Shown here piece after piece: positions 51,403 through 63,264 of a DNA stretch of 64,000 bases. The notes below the pieces were generated by a model. The model made no database searches. It was not told the origin of the DNA and saw nothing but the letters and a program-made list of their open reading frames with translations. The DNA comes from Tretioscincus oriximinensis (Eukaryota > Chordata > Lepidosauria > Squamata > Gymnophthalmidae): positions 575,786-639,785 of the forward strand of contig JAJVDF010000594.1 of NCBI GenBank assembly GCA_022410635.1, written 5' to 3'. A program made the translations under genes and the position numbers. How positions within the stretch are numbered: position 1 is the first letter of the stretch; every line of letters begins with the position of its first letter.

Positions 51403-52640
51403 GTTTAATTTATGAATTCCACCCAATCTTACATTTTCTTATATATATGTTGTATAGGGCAATTTCCCAGTTTTAAAAGCACACTCATTTGCTTCAGTAA
51501 TAAAGAGTATGGCCAGCCTCAAATAAATTATTTTAACTTTTAACAGTTGTGTGAATGTATCAAATCTAGTCACGAAATGATTACATGAGATGGATACAAT
51601 CACTGTGCTAACAATGAAATCTACTGCAGTCCTGAGGTTCACGTGTTCCTTTTATTTATTTATTTACTTTACCATTTGATTTATATCCCGCCCACCCGAC
51701 AAAGGGCTCTGGGCAGTTCACAATGCAATACAAACCATAAAATACAAGACCATTGATCATTACCTAATTTTATAACCAGGAGACAGTTGTATTAGCTGTA
51801 TTTTAATATATCTTTGCAAATATTTGTATGAATTTGTACATTGAATACTTTCTGGTTTTATCCTGTTGATCTGTCATACTTTATGATCATCGTCTGTTGT
51901 GCCACTGAAGAAGACTGAGGTCAAAATGCGCCTGGTGTTCAACAGTCGTCATACTGTATGGATCATTTTGAAGTCCAACAGTCTCTTTCATTTGTGGACC
52001 ATATAGTTCTGGGTTTGGCTCTATCTCTTGGAATATTTGATTTGGATTTTTTATAACTTTTATGGACTTTTAAAATTTATTTTAGTCGTTATGTGGCATT
52101 TTCTCCAGTATATTTAATGCCACCATGTAATATATTTTACATTTTTGCACCTTGTTTGATTCTGCTGTTTCCCATTTTTTGTTCTGTTTGATGGAAATTT
52201 GTGGTTGGGACAGTGAGCTCTATTTCTCCTTTTTGGGACTTTGGTTGTTTGGTTTAATTTATGTATTCCACCCAATCTTTCATTTTTTAACATATACATT
52301 GTATAGGGCAATTTCCCATTTTTAAAAGCACACTCATTTGCTTCAATAATGAAGACTTTGGCCAGCCTCAAATTAATCACTTTAACTTCTTAATCTAAAC
52401 ATGCTAACTGTTGTAATGATGGCCATGTAAATGATCAGAGTTGCGTGAATGTATCAAATCTAGTCACGAAATGATTACACGAGATGGATACTTTCACTGT
52501 GCTAACAATGAAATCTACTGCAGGCCTGAGTTTCACATGTTCCTTTCATTTATTTATTTACTTTACTATTGATTTAAACCCCGCCTACCCAACAAAGGGC
52601 TCTGGGTGGGGCACAATGCAATACAAACCATAAAATACAA
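51403..52640. repeat. Segmental duplication, copies 51403-51747 and 52252-52640
   Basis: Both copies run from GTTTAATTTATG through GGGCAATTTCCCA, GCACACTCATTTGCTTCA, TCTAGTCACGAAATGATTAC and ACAAAGGGCTCTGGG to CAAACCATAAAATACAA. The offset is about 849 bp. The second copy has about 45 bp more near 52390-52435. Each copy includes a minus-strand LINE or SINE 3' end (TTTATTTATTTACTTTA). Homology extends beyond that tail, so genomic flank was duplicated and not only the repeat. Confidence 0.85.
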
Positions 52641-52900
52641 TATGATTAAATTCAGAGACATAGCCGTGTTAGTCTAGCAGAAAGTCCAGCAAAGGAGCTA
52701 GCAGCACTTTGAGACTAACTTGAGAAAAGTGGTTGGCAGAAGCTTTCGTAGACAGGTCTACTTCTTCAGATGCTGAGGGACTAATGTGAAGGGACTTCAG
52801 CATCTGAAGAAGTAGACCTGTCTACGAAAGCTTCTGCCAACCACTTTTCTCAAGTTAGTCTCAAAGTGCTGCTAGCTCCTTTGCTGGAATATAATTAAAT
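52640..52900. mobile_element. Foldback element, perfect 92-bp inverted repeat with target duplication
   Basis: The left arm 52685-52776 and right arm 52797-52888 are exact reverse complements with a 20-nt loop (52777-52796). Before the left arm lies a unique end, 52652-52684, with ATAGCCGTGTTAGTCTAG. ATATGATTAAAT at 52640-52651 and ATATAATTAAAT at 52889-52900 abut the element exactly and differ at one base, so they look like a 12-bp target duplication. The family also occurs at 7584, 15974, 33456 and 41770, all more diverged. Confidence 0.88.
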
Positions 52901-53164
52901 AAAACTAGTACAACATGAATTACATAAACAGATCCAGGAAATATTTAAAAACAAATTACAATCATAGACACCCCCCCCCCAACATATACCAATTCACATC
53001 CAAAGGGCAGATCAGCCTGAGACAAGACTGAAGTTATTTATTCATTCATTCATTTATTCTTATACCCCATCAATACCTGAAGTATTATCCTTCAGCTGCA
53101 GTCACGTTTCCATTAGTACCTATAATTATAGAATTTGTCATAAAGCATTCTGCCAGTTCACTCA

Positions 53165-53383
<219 letters not shown>

Positions 53384-55289
53384 TCAAACAAACAAAGAAA
53401 CACAAAGAAGAAAATCTGAAGTCGACTACATCATCAAACCGATGGAACCGCAAAGAGGCTGCCTTCAACTGCTAATAGTTTTACTGCACACTTGACAAAA
53501 CCGTTATTCAGGACTGCATCGTATGATGAATAATTTGAAAGTTACATTGCATAGGCAGAAGTCAGTTGGCCAAATTGTTTAAAAATAAGAGAAGCAGGCT
53601 AGAAATACAGACCGTCCTAGGATGTGGCAAAGTTGGGGTTGCCACAGATGTCTGTGGCAATTGTGCTTTGTCCCCACTGAGCCTTGTTCTGGATTATATC
53701 TTGGGACAGAGCTTGGCCATCCTCATGCCAGTATAAACTAACATGTAGATGGCAGGCTCCTATTGCAAGATACAGCCCAGAATAAGGCTCAGTGGGAACA
53801 GGGCCTTCACCACCTTATAATGAAGTATTTTAAATCCTGTCTGGATGGGGTAAAAAAGATTGGGTATTATACAAGCTGTCTCATGACAGCTTAGCAATGC
53901 ACATTGCACATTCATTGTATTTCCATTGTGCCTTTCGGTGCCATGCTGAGAGAATATAAGGCTTACCATACATCTGAAGATAGTCTGAGATGAGAGCAAG
54001 TTTATTAATTTGCTTGAACGCATAACAAGAGCTTTTCTTATTAATAATTTTTATGCTATCCAAAGTGAAACTTGAAAAAGGAACACTGAACAGAATCTTG
54101 GGGTATCATGATGACCTTCATGCCAAGCAAGTGTTTTCTGCATCCTTGATCTCTTTCTATCAAGTCCTCACTGCCCCTTTGGTTCTGCTTATTTGCCTCC
54201 TTGTTCATTTCTGCACAGACTGCTTGGCTTTTGCATACATTGTGCACCCAAGAAGCCTCACAGGCTGCACTGTTTAGTGAACAGACTGCTCCCCTTCCTC
54301 GATCCAAAAGTCACCTACAATTAAAATCTTGAACTGAAACTGGCTGTGTGTTGATATGCTTCAGCTTCCACGTACAGTATTCAATTTGCACCTCTGCAGT
54401 ACAAGTTAATTGCAATGTTGACAGCAGTATTCGCTGGGTATTTGCCCCAATAGGCACTTGGCAGGTTTAACTTCTCAGTAGCCTTCAGAATGACAAAGCA
54501 GTAATAACGGAGCCTGCAAGCGAGTGCTTTGTATCTGAACTGTTAAATTCACAGATGGAAAAAGTGAAATCTGTTTATTCTTAGTATTATTTCACTAAAG
54601 CATTGGCAAGGAATGGAAAAAAGAGATCGCTGAACACCTTCAACCGTCTGTCAACACGTCCTCAGGGAGCTGTAATATCATAGGAGCCACAGAGCTGTTT
54701 CCAACATGAATAACAATGTGTAAAGGAAGCGTTTTTACCCTGTGAATTCTTGATTTTGCCCTGAAGCAGCACGTGGTACTAAGCTAAGCAGATGTGTGTT
54801 TTATGCACTATAAAAGAGAATCCCTATGGCTGGGGTCATGAGTTCTTTGGCAAATCTCCTTAACCTAAGTGTGTGAGAGTGTGAGAAATCCTCATATAAA
54901 TAATTCTGCAATAGGAAGCTGATTACTACCTGCCTACCTCTATTGTACTGTAGCATATCTACTACTACAGAAAACTGAACTTGCATCTAGATACCTCTAT
55001 AGCCACCTCTAGGCAATACTTAGTTATTCCACTATATAATGTGGTATCCATATGTTTTGCCTGTTTGTTTCGATTTTCACTTTTCTAGCTAGAGTTCCTC
55101 CTTTCTCCCTAGATAGCAATTTTCAGGTTGCCACTGCTTTTCAAAATGGCATCACTGGTGCAAGATTAAACTTTCCTCCTCCCACGCTTCGGTCCCTCTC
55201 CTCCCCCTCTTCCTACTAAGACAGTTCCAGAACCAAGTTTACTCTTTTGAAGCACTTGATCAGGAAGGTTCTGAAGGATGTGGGAGAGT

Positions 55290-55530
55290 ATTTTTTTTCA
55301 CCCCACTTGTCTGTGGAATTTAGTACTTAAGTAGGTATTAACCAGGATGGTTTAGGAAATAGTTATAAAAATGTATGGAGATCAGGTATATTAATGGCTA
55401 CTGGAATGGATGGCTAGATATTATTTCTGGGTTTGAGAGAAAGGCAGGATGCATCTAAAAACCATTCGTAGGGAACTGAAGACAGATGGGAGCATCATGT
55501 TAACCTTCTGCTTAAGAATGCTCAGTAGCA
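55290..55530 (+). mobile_element. Old CR1-like LINE 3' fragment
   Basis: Decayed CR1 3' region, with traces of the ORF2 end and then GGTATATTAATGGCTACTGG, GATGGCTAGATATTATTTCT and a GAAAGGCAGGATGCATC segment in the usual order. Confidence 0.55.
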
Positions 55531-55598
55531 ACTGAAAGCCCACTGCAGAAAATCCAGCAGCGCTCCTATCACGTTGTGATGTTCCTGATGTCCTAGAT

Positions 55599-55876
55599 CA
55601 AGGGTCCTCAAACTACGGCCCGAGGGCCACATTTATCCTGCCCGCAAGATGATGTTGTCACCGCCATCTGTCCTGATTAGCAGCCAACTAGTCCTGAGCT
55701 CACAGTAACACACCCCTTGCCTTTTCAATAGCGCATGCACACAATGCGCACTTCATGTCACTAGGCAGCCCCCAAACTAGGAATTTGCTCATAGTTTTTT
55801 AAAACTATAGTCCAGCCCCCCAACGGTCTGAGGAACAGTGAATTGGCCCCCTGTTTAAAAAGTTTGAGGATCCCTG
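55599..55876. mobile_element. Non-autonomous hAT-type DNA transposon
   Basis: The left end CAAGGGTCCTCAAACTACGG and the right end, read inverted as CAGGGATCCTCAAACTTTTT, are terminal inverted repeats of the common hAT type (CAGGGGTCCTCAAACT). TCCTAGAT at 55591-55598 and TTCTAGAT at 55877-55884 are an 8-bp target duplication with one change, as expected for hAT. At 278 bp it has no transposase. Confidence 0.88.
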
Positions 55877-56254
55877 TTCTAGATAATCTCAATTTTTACA
55901 ACACTGTTATAAGCCATTAAAATATATAAAACCTGAGAATGTTTTTCATGTTACAGCTCTTAAAGCAAACAGTACAACAGCAACTGGCGGTTTAAAATTA
56001 ACCTGGCTGACTAGAGAGACTGAAACCTAGTAGATCAAGATAACCACAACCTGCTCACATGTCTGTTATTTCAGTTGTTTCTGGATGTGACTTGAGTTTA
56101 TCCAGCCAGACAACAAGAACACACACTGAGGTATCGCAATGCATTAACTACTAAAGAGAAAATGAAAGGAAGATCAGTGTATCGGTCAATGAACATTCCA
56201 ATGCATTTGATGATGGTGCAATGAATCAGAGGAGATGCCAGTGATGACAACTGA

Positions 56255-56275
56255 ACGTCCCTTTGCCTTCCCAGC
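56255..56275 (-). ncRNA. MIR204: Mature miR-204-3p arm
   Basis: The 21 bases read on the minus strand as GCTGGGAAGGCAAAGGGACG plus T. They match the remembered human 3p product and pair with the 5p arm. Confidence 0.9.
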
Positions 56276-56292
56276 CCCCTTTATATATTCTC

Positions 56293-56314
56293 AGGCATAG
56301 GATGACAAAGGGAA
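56293..56314 (-). ncRNA. MIR204: Mature miR-204-5p
   Basis: The 22 bases read TTCCCTTTGTCATCCTATGC plus CT on the minus strand. The seed TCCCTTT is shared with miR-211, but the 3' part CCTATGCCT is that of miR-204 and not miR-211 (CCTTCGCCT). Confidence 0.97.
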
Positions 56315-59300
56315 GTCCACAGGTCACATGAATAGGTACTGCAGGCACTGCAAAAAAATCGATCATGAACTTGCTGGGTGTTTTTCTAGCTCAAATCAAC
56401 TCTTGAAGAATAAGCTTAGTTATTTATTTCTACCTGATTATTTGCAATAAATATGTTGTAAACTATAATTGAGAAAAGATATAATTATTTATAGTTTGAG
56501 GCTGACAACAGTTAATCATCCTAAATTCAATGGACTTTGCAAAGCCAATAGCCAATTTTATGCATTAACATGATTATTTAGAATGAGAAAGTGATCAGTT
56601 GGAATTCAGATACTCAGTAGGTTAATCTCTCTTGCTATTTAGCTTGCTCAGTTCAACTTTTATTTGGCTCCCTTAATTTGATCTGTTTTGATACACTTTC
56701 ATTTCCTACTGCCTGGTTATAATGGCTAAAACAGAACAAAATAACAAGTTCTGCTGAAAATCTCTATGCTATTTATGGGGCCCAGCATATTTACTGAAAC
56801 TATGAAATTAATATTTCATGGTATATTGGTCAGAAAAGAGGTTTAAAGGGATTCCCCCCTTATTGAAATTACAGAGTTTTGTGCCTTTGCCAATCTGGTG
56901 CCGCCCCCACAAGGCAGACGGTGTGAAAATGAATCAGAATCAGGATTGCACGGTGGATTTTGCAGGAATCAAGGTAAAGAAGAATACTAGGTAGGGATGT
57001 ATTCTACCTTTAAAAAGACAGGGCTAGTAACATGTTGCATGATCTTACTACTAAAATGGTCATTTAAAGAGTGGGATAATAAGTCATTGTTTGCAATGCT
57101 CTAGTGAGCACTTATTATAAAACGGCAGCCGGATAAATATGGGTTCTTGCCAAACAGCATCCTATCAGCTCAGCAAGACTGAGCACACCTGCATACGGAA
57201 CAGATACGTGATGGTATTCTAAGGTCATTCCTTAGTTTAAAACACTACCAGAGTATTTTGGCTTAAAAGAATTGCACCTAAAAATGGACTTACTGCATTT
57301 TGTGACCTGCATTATATCAGTGCTAACACTTTTGGTATTGTTTTGCCTGTCTCTCTTTCTTCCTAGCAGGGAAAAACCTAAGCAAAGCAGCGCTGAAATC
57401 CCAATTCTCCTTCAGACTCCTTAGCATATTAGTAAGGATATAACATACTTGGGCATCAAAGTTGGAATTTTCAAGATGTTGAATTTTAGGGCTCAGTTCA
57501 GTACCAATTATATTAGTGTTGTGATGACGGTAATGGAGTCATGAAAGTCACTGAATTCTGGTTTTAAACATACATTCTGTCATTTCTAGAATAATATGTC
57601 AATCATGAAATAGTAGCATGCAGCTTTATTTTGTGTGATCATGGCGTTAGGTTTACATGACAAAAGAGCATGCGAGGGACTTTAAAAATCTTGTAATCTA
57701 CCTTGTAAAGTGGCCTATAAATGCAAATAAAGGGAACTATAGCTGTATCCTGTCAATGCTTACTTATCCTGCTACATTTGCATATTCCAAAACAAAGCAT
57801 TCCCAATGGTGATTTATTCCAGAATATTCCAGGACAAGTAAGCAATATCTAAATCAAGTATTCGTATTTCCACACTTGATTTTGGAGGAGGCATCAATGA
57901 AAATGAGTGTTTTGGAAGAATAAGGAAGTATAATTGTTTCAGGGAAAGATTGAACATGCAACTGTTTAGGATGTTAAGATATAAAAGAAGTATATCATGG
58001 ATCAAAATGTTAAACTTAGCTCTTGGTCAATGGCTAGGAAGCACGTCTAGACAACGGGGGCAGAATTGTAGAACCTAGTTAGTAATAATGACACTGATGA
58101 ATATGAGACAATTGAATTGTTAATAGAGGTGGCTTGAGTTTTCATGCAGCAGTTTTGGATGCATTTTCAAGGTTGTTCTGTTTTCTTCATCCTACAAATA
58201 TAAGACAACACTTTAAAAAAGAAAGGTACTATTTGTTCTCTATTTTCTCAGCAGGCCTACTGAGTTCCATCAGCGGTTCTAAAGAAAAACATAATAGCTA
58301 CTTTCTCCCGAGAACAAAGAACTATACTTCAAAAAAAATGCATCACTGATTTTTTGTTTGGCTTCTCATTTATGATGATTAAGTTAAGAATAAGAAATTA
58401 TAATCTATGGTTTATTTCTTCTAAAATGTTAAGCCTTGAACATGTATACATCACCTCACTTTATTTTCTTTGTGTGCTTGCTCTTTCATATAAAGCAAGA
58501 GAACTGTGTTTAGTGTAAATAAAGACATTGGCTTTAAATATATTATAAATAGTTACATAATTACAGGTTCAGTCCCCCAAAACTACTATGCTATCAAAAC
58601 ACTGTTGCAGGGAGAAGAAGATAATCTGTCAGACGCTATACAATGGGATTCAATAATATCGTTTTAATACTACTGTGCAATTAGATAAATTTGCACAAAC
58701 AATTGGAGTGATAGGATGCATAGCTCCAACCTTATCAAGCACATGATAACCAGGTTTGCTGCAAATACCACAGAACAGTATTTGTATAATTTAAACATCA
58801 TGCTTACGAAGTTTCTGGTTAAATAGGAGCTAAATATGGTTTTATGATGGAAAACCACTATACTGGTACAAGACAGATTTAAAAATATAAGGTTATTTTC
58901 AAAATAGTGAAATTTGCTTTCTTTTTTGTGATTAGCTTTAATATTTTTCTTTAAACTATTAGAATCTATTGTTATATTTACAGATCTGTCTTTATGGTAA
59001 GATGATAAAATTATGATACAGGTTCTATAAACTGCAAAGAGACAGACAACATTATATGATCGTACACACAATCTTTCTGAGGAATCATCAAAATATGGTA
59101 TACTTGCATTTCTCAATAATGTACATGGACTAAATTTTTAAAAGCTGGATGGTTTGTAAGATTATTGGGTTTTCTGATGTAACTGGGTGGAGAGGAACAA
59201 TGTATTTTTCAGGGACATAGAAGAGACACTTTTATTAATCCTACTTTGGCATTTTTTGTTTTTTTCCTTTTCCATTGTATTCTTTACACGGTCTAGAACA

Positions 59301-61926
59301 GCTTTTCTGTTTGATTCACGAGAGTTCATTTTTCGATCTTTAGAGATAGATGATATTTGTTGGTGGCTCTAGAGGATAAATTTGGTAGCATTTATTGTGT
59401 TGATGATTCCAGAACATGGTTTTGTTCAAGCTTTTGACTGCAATAATCTAAGAGAAATAACGAGTAATTGGGAATGAGCAAATTCTAAACCTCTTGTAGT
59501 CATGGTTCTAGAATCAAACTTTCCCGCAGCAGGGGTGAAGTTAGAAAAACAAAGCGAGAAACAAATTACTCTCAAAATTAGTCTTAGACATATGTAATTA
59601 ACTAGAAGCTCAAGGTCAAGAGAAACTCATTATTAGGAATTCCTCTCTAGTGCAGAATATTACATTACTCTGTTGTGACATTGAGAGCTCTTGCTCAGTC
59701 CCTTCCACATCCTCACACTCCATAATTGTTTAGAGAGATGGGATCCCTCTTGTCACAAATGAAATATAAAAATATAAATATTTATAGTTAAGAAGGCTAC
59801 CTTGGAGGTAGAACCAGTGGCCTAGGCAGAAATGTCACACCTAGTGAAGGTACTCTGGCACAGCTTAGGATGGTAATTTAGAGCAGTTCTTTGCTGACAC
59901 TAGGACTCTGGGTCACACACCTTCCAGGTACAGCCAAGTAGGAGGTAGAAACAACAGATGCCTCACCATACGGTTTTGTAGCTCTTGATGAGAAGAAGCT
60001 CATTGAGCATGAGACTCTGAAGAAGGGTTGACTGGACTGGGACTACAGTGGTTTCCCAAAATATGCTGTAGTAAATCCAGGGTCAATAGGGGAAGTCACA
60101 AAAAAGCAAATGTTATTGCCACTTTTGTGTAATTACAATTCACATTAAATGAGGGACTACTGTACATTCTTAGATGCACAACAGAAATTTAAGAAAAAAA
60201 ACACCCTATCATAACCAAGTGTCAATATCTGTTCTATATTTGAATCTAGCAATTCCTCATAAGCAACAGAACTGACTGAGAGCATCCTGGTGGAGCACAA
60301 CCAGCTCAATTTCCCTTTCTAGATAACTGAAGAGAAAAGAAGGGGTTAACATCTGTACATATTCTATATACGTGATACAGATAATACAGTCAAAAGTTGT
60401 CTTCTTTTTTCTACTTATAGTCAAAACTGCATAGTATTTTTCCTTATTTTGTAGTCTTGTTGAATTAATATATCTTTCCACCTCCATGCAAATCACAATT
60501 GATATTTACGCTTTATAAGAATTTTTTGCTTTTGAAATGATAACAAAAAAGCAAAACAGATGATTCTAGACAGGGATGATTTCTAAGCAAAATGCTCAAA
60601 CAACAATATTAGCTGCTGACAAACGCCTCTTATTGGTTTTATATTTAAGCAACACAAGCTGCCAAAATACATTCTCTGCTTATAACAGTAAAGTATGCCA
60701 GAACTCAGGGACATGCTATGAATGTTACTCAGGTGTCTAGAGGAAAGGTTGTAAACGAAGTTAATCTCTAATGTTTATAGGATTTGATTTTGACTTTAGG
60801 AATAATGTTCAGTGTTAACAAGCATAGAAGGTTTTTGTTCTGTCTATCACAATACTCCTATCCCTGGAAAAGTTATATAGGCTGCATTCTCACTGGAAGA
60901 AAAAAAATCTATTTTAGAAGAAGGAGAGTGAAACCAGAGTGGCCCCATATGAAACTTGGATTTTACCAGTAGCGGCTGGCCACTGTGTTCGTGGGGTTTG
61001 GTGAACCACTCAGAGATTAAAATAAATTATAAAATCTCCTTTCATAGAGGAACTGCCAACAAATCAAAAAGCTCCAGATAGCTACTTTAACTGACAAAAG
61101 GGGTCGCCAATCCCAGAAGCAATGGGAAGGCTGCCTAGAAGGGGCTACAGTCTCTCTCTCATCTCCATAGAGGTGCCATTTTGTATTGACATTCAACTTG
61201 CAGCCTGAGAGACAGAATGGTAAATGCTTGAATGTGCCTCCTCTCAGCCGCGTTCCTAGCTTTGCCGAGCCCCCCCCCCCCCCAGCCCCAAACTGCACCA
61301 GCTGCTGCTGGTTTTTACTCAGTTCCAAACTGGATTTTCCAGCCACACAGGGGACATAAGATTCCAGTTTTGGTTCAGAATAACTGTCTCCACTACAGGA
61401 AAATGTAGAAGATTCACCAATTTGTTTTAAGAATTTGTTAACTATGCCAGCCTTTTCTGTACTTACTTATGACAGATCTCACAGCCCCAGTCATACTTCA
61501 TATGAATTGTATGATGTGGTAAATTAGGTACAGATCCAAGATTCTGCCATATCATGGTCCTGCCCAACAGCATCCCAGACATACAGGCAATGCGCATTTT
61601 CCAGGAAACTATAAGAGGTGTGGACTTTATATTCCTGGTATTTGAAATCTCCCTTCTCCTATAAGGCTGCATTCCCACAGGGGTGAAAGAAGCAGTTTTG
61701 AAAACTATGAAGTTTTCTTCTGTTCCCTGCCCCATTTCGTTGTCCGCACAAGATTCGCATTGGCTTTTGGAGTTAACAGGTGTAATGTTTGGGTGATCTG
61801 TTTTGGAGTGTCCTTTTCCTGCGCTCTGCTTTTTTAAAAAATGTGCTCAAGTTTTGTGGAAATCCATAATTACAAAAAATTCTTCCCACTATACTGTTTT
61901 TATATTGTTTTTAATGGTAATTTTAT

Positions 61927-62005
61927 ATTGTTGCTTTTATTGTTGGCTGCCCTGAGACNTTCGGGTATAGGATGGGATATAAATGTACATAAATAAATAA
62001 AATAA
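61927..62005 (+). mobile_element. L2-like LINE or SINE 3' end
   Basis: GGCTGCCCTGAGAC, one undetermined base (61959), then TTCGGGTATAGGATGGGATA and an (AAAT)n tail. Sense orientation. Confidence 0.75.
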
Positions 62006-62789
62006 TAAATCAATATTTAGTTTTGCACAAAACTAGAACCCAACAACAACAAAACCCTTTAAAAACCATTGTTGCCTTCTCAGAAGTAGAACAAAATGGA
62101 GACAGAGTGGCAGAGCNCGGCCAGAGCACAATTAGCCTGAATTGGGAAAAACTGCACCTATGTTGCTTTTGAGGGAGAACTGCATTCCTGCAATATGTGG
62201 CTTTGTGAATGATATGTCGTGAAAGCGCTCCCTTGTGGATTATAGGGGAACTGTGTGTGCCCAGTGCAAAGCTACACAGCTTTTTTCCCCTAGTGGGAAT
62301 GCAGTCCAAGGGCCCTTCAGAAGTAGTAACTAGGGATGAGTCTTGGATAGCACTTGGAGCAGGTTACTTGCTTGCCAACCCAAACGGGTCTTATTATACT
62401 ATTCAGTTGTGCATATCCTATAAACTCATCATATTCATCAGTGTCCATCCTACATGGGCTGTAATAGGTCATGTAGTTCAGAAAGGACCTTTGAAGAGAA
62501 AAGCAGGAATTTGCTGCCAGTATATTGAATTGCATGCTGAGAACTAGAGAGGCACTGATGGCCTGAAACTGACAGGTACTATGGGGAAAAGGAATCAGGA
62601 GCTGCTGGAAACTACGGAGAAATCAGCAATGCACCTTAGACCATCAGGAAGGCAGAATTTAGGAGGCAAAAAATAGGCAATGACCTGGATAAGGGGCACG
62701 AGGAGAGATGGAACTGTATTTAGTGTACTTGCAAAGCTGTCAGATGTGCATCACTTCCCTACTTTTAGATTTTGCTAGTTTTATATGTA

Positions 62790-62862
62790 AATTTGGATTT
62801 TATTGTTAACTGTCCTGAAACTTTCAGGTATAGTGTGATATAGAAATGTAAATTAATAGAGT
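62790..62862 (+). mobile_element. L2-like LINE or SINE 3' end, diverged
   Basis: AACTGTCCTGAAACTTTCAG, GTATAGTGTGATATAGAAAT and an A-rich end. It ends about 15 bp before the L1 reading begins. Confidence 0.6.
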
Positions 62863-62877
62863 ACTGCTTGAAAATAA

Positions 62878-63264
62878 ATGGCTGATTTAAAAATAATGAT
62901 GATAAATGTGAATGGACTAAATACTGACTGGAGGAGATACAGACTATATAAACTACTTAAAAGCTCTTATGTAGATATAGGTGTTATTTCAGAAACCCAT
63001 AAACCAAAAGATAATTCATTACTATGTAATTACAGGGATTGGGAGGTTCTAGCAAAAACTAGAGACTCTACAACAGCTAGAGAAATTGCTATAATTGCAA
63101 AGAAGAATTTGAATTTAAATATACAAAATATCAAAAAAGATAGAAATAGTAAATATGTATTCGTGAAGGTAATATTAGCAGGGACAAAAAATTGTATTGC
63201 GGGAGTGTATGCCCCGAATACAGGACAAAAATCTTTTTTGAATACAAGAAATGGTCTCTATTAA
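62878..63264 (+). pseudogene. L1-like ORF2, endonuclease N-terminal part
   Basis: The 128-codon frame begins MADLKIMMINVNGLNTDWRR and continues with VDIGVISETHKPKDN and CIAGVYAPNTGQ. These are the N-terminal strands of the L1 APE-type endonuclease, including the catalytic ETH glutamate region. The frame stays open to about residue 120 and then leaves the family pattern near 63240. The remaining endonuclease, the whole RT core and ORF1 are absent. Confidence 0.9.

Larger units (their letters stand above)
56237..56346 (-). ncRNA. MIR204: microRNA precursor miR-204
   Basis: The minus strand has the miR-204 hairpin: a 5p arm with TTCCCTTTGTCATCCTATGC, a loop with GAGAATATATAAAGGG, and a 3p arm with GCTGGGAAGGCAAAGGGACG. 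The ends were set by comparison with the human precursor as remembered; the loop differs at about two positions. miR-204 is known to lie in an intron of TRPM3 in the same direction, and that is the case here. In other vertebrates it acts in retinal pigment epithelium, lens and other tissues. It is probably processed from the TRPM3 transcript. Confidence 0.97.

Noticed and set aside
51653..52640. CRISPR-like or satellite array from the repeated TTTATTTA segments
   Set aside because: There are only two copies, with long unequal spacing, explained by a local duplication that includes a LINE or SINE tail.
58670..59116. 148-codon open frame, minus strand
   Set aside because: It lies in AT-rich intron, with no recognised domain, repeat relation or splice context; length is within chance for a 64-kb window.
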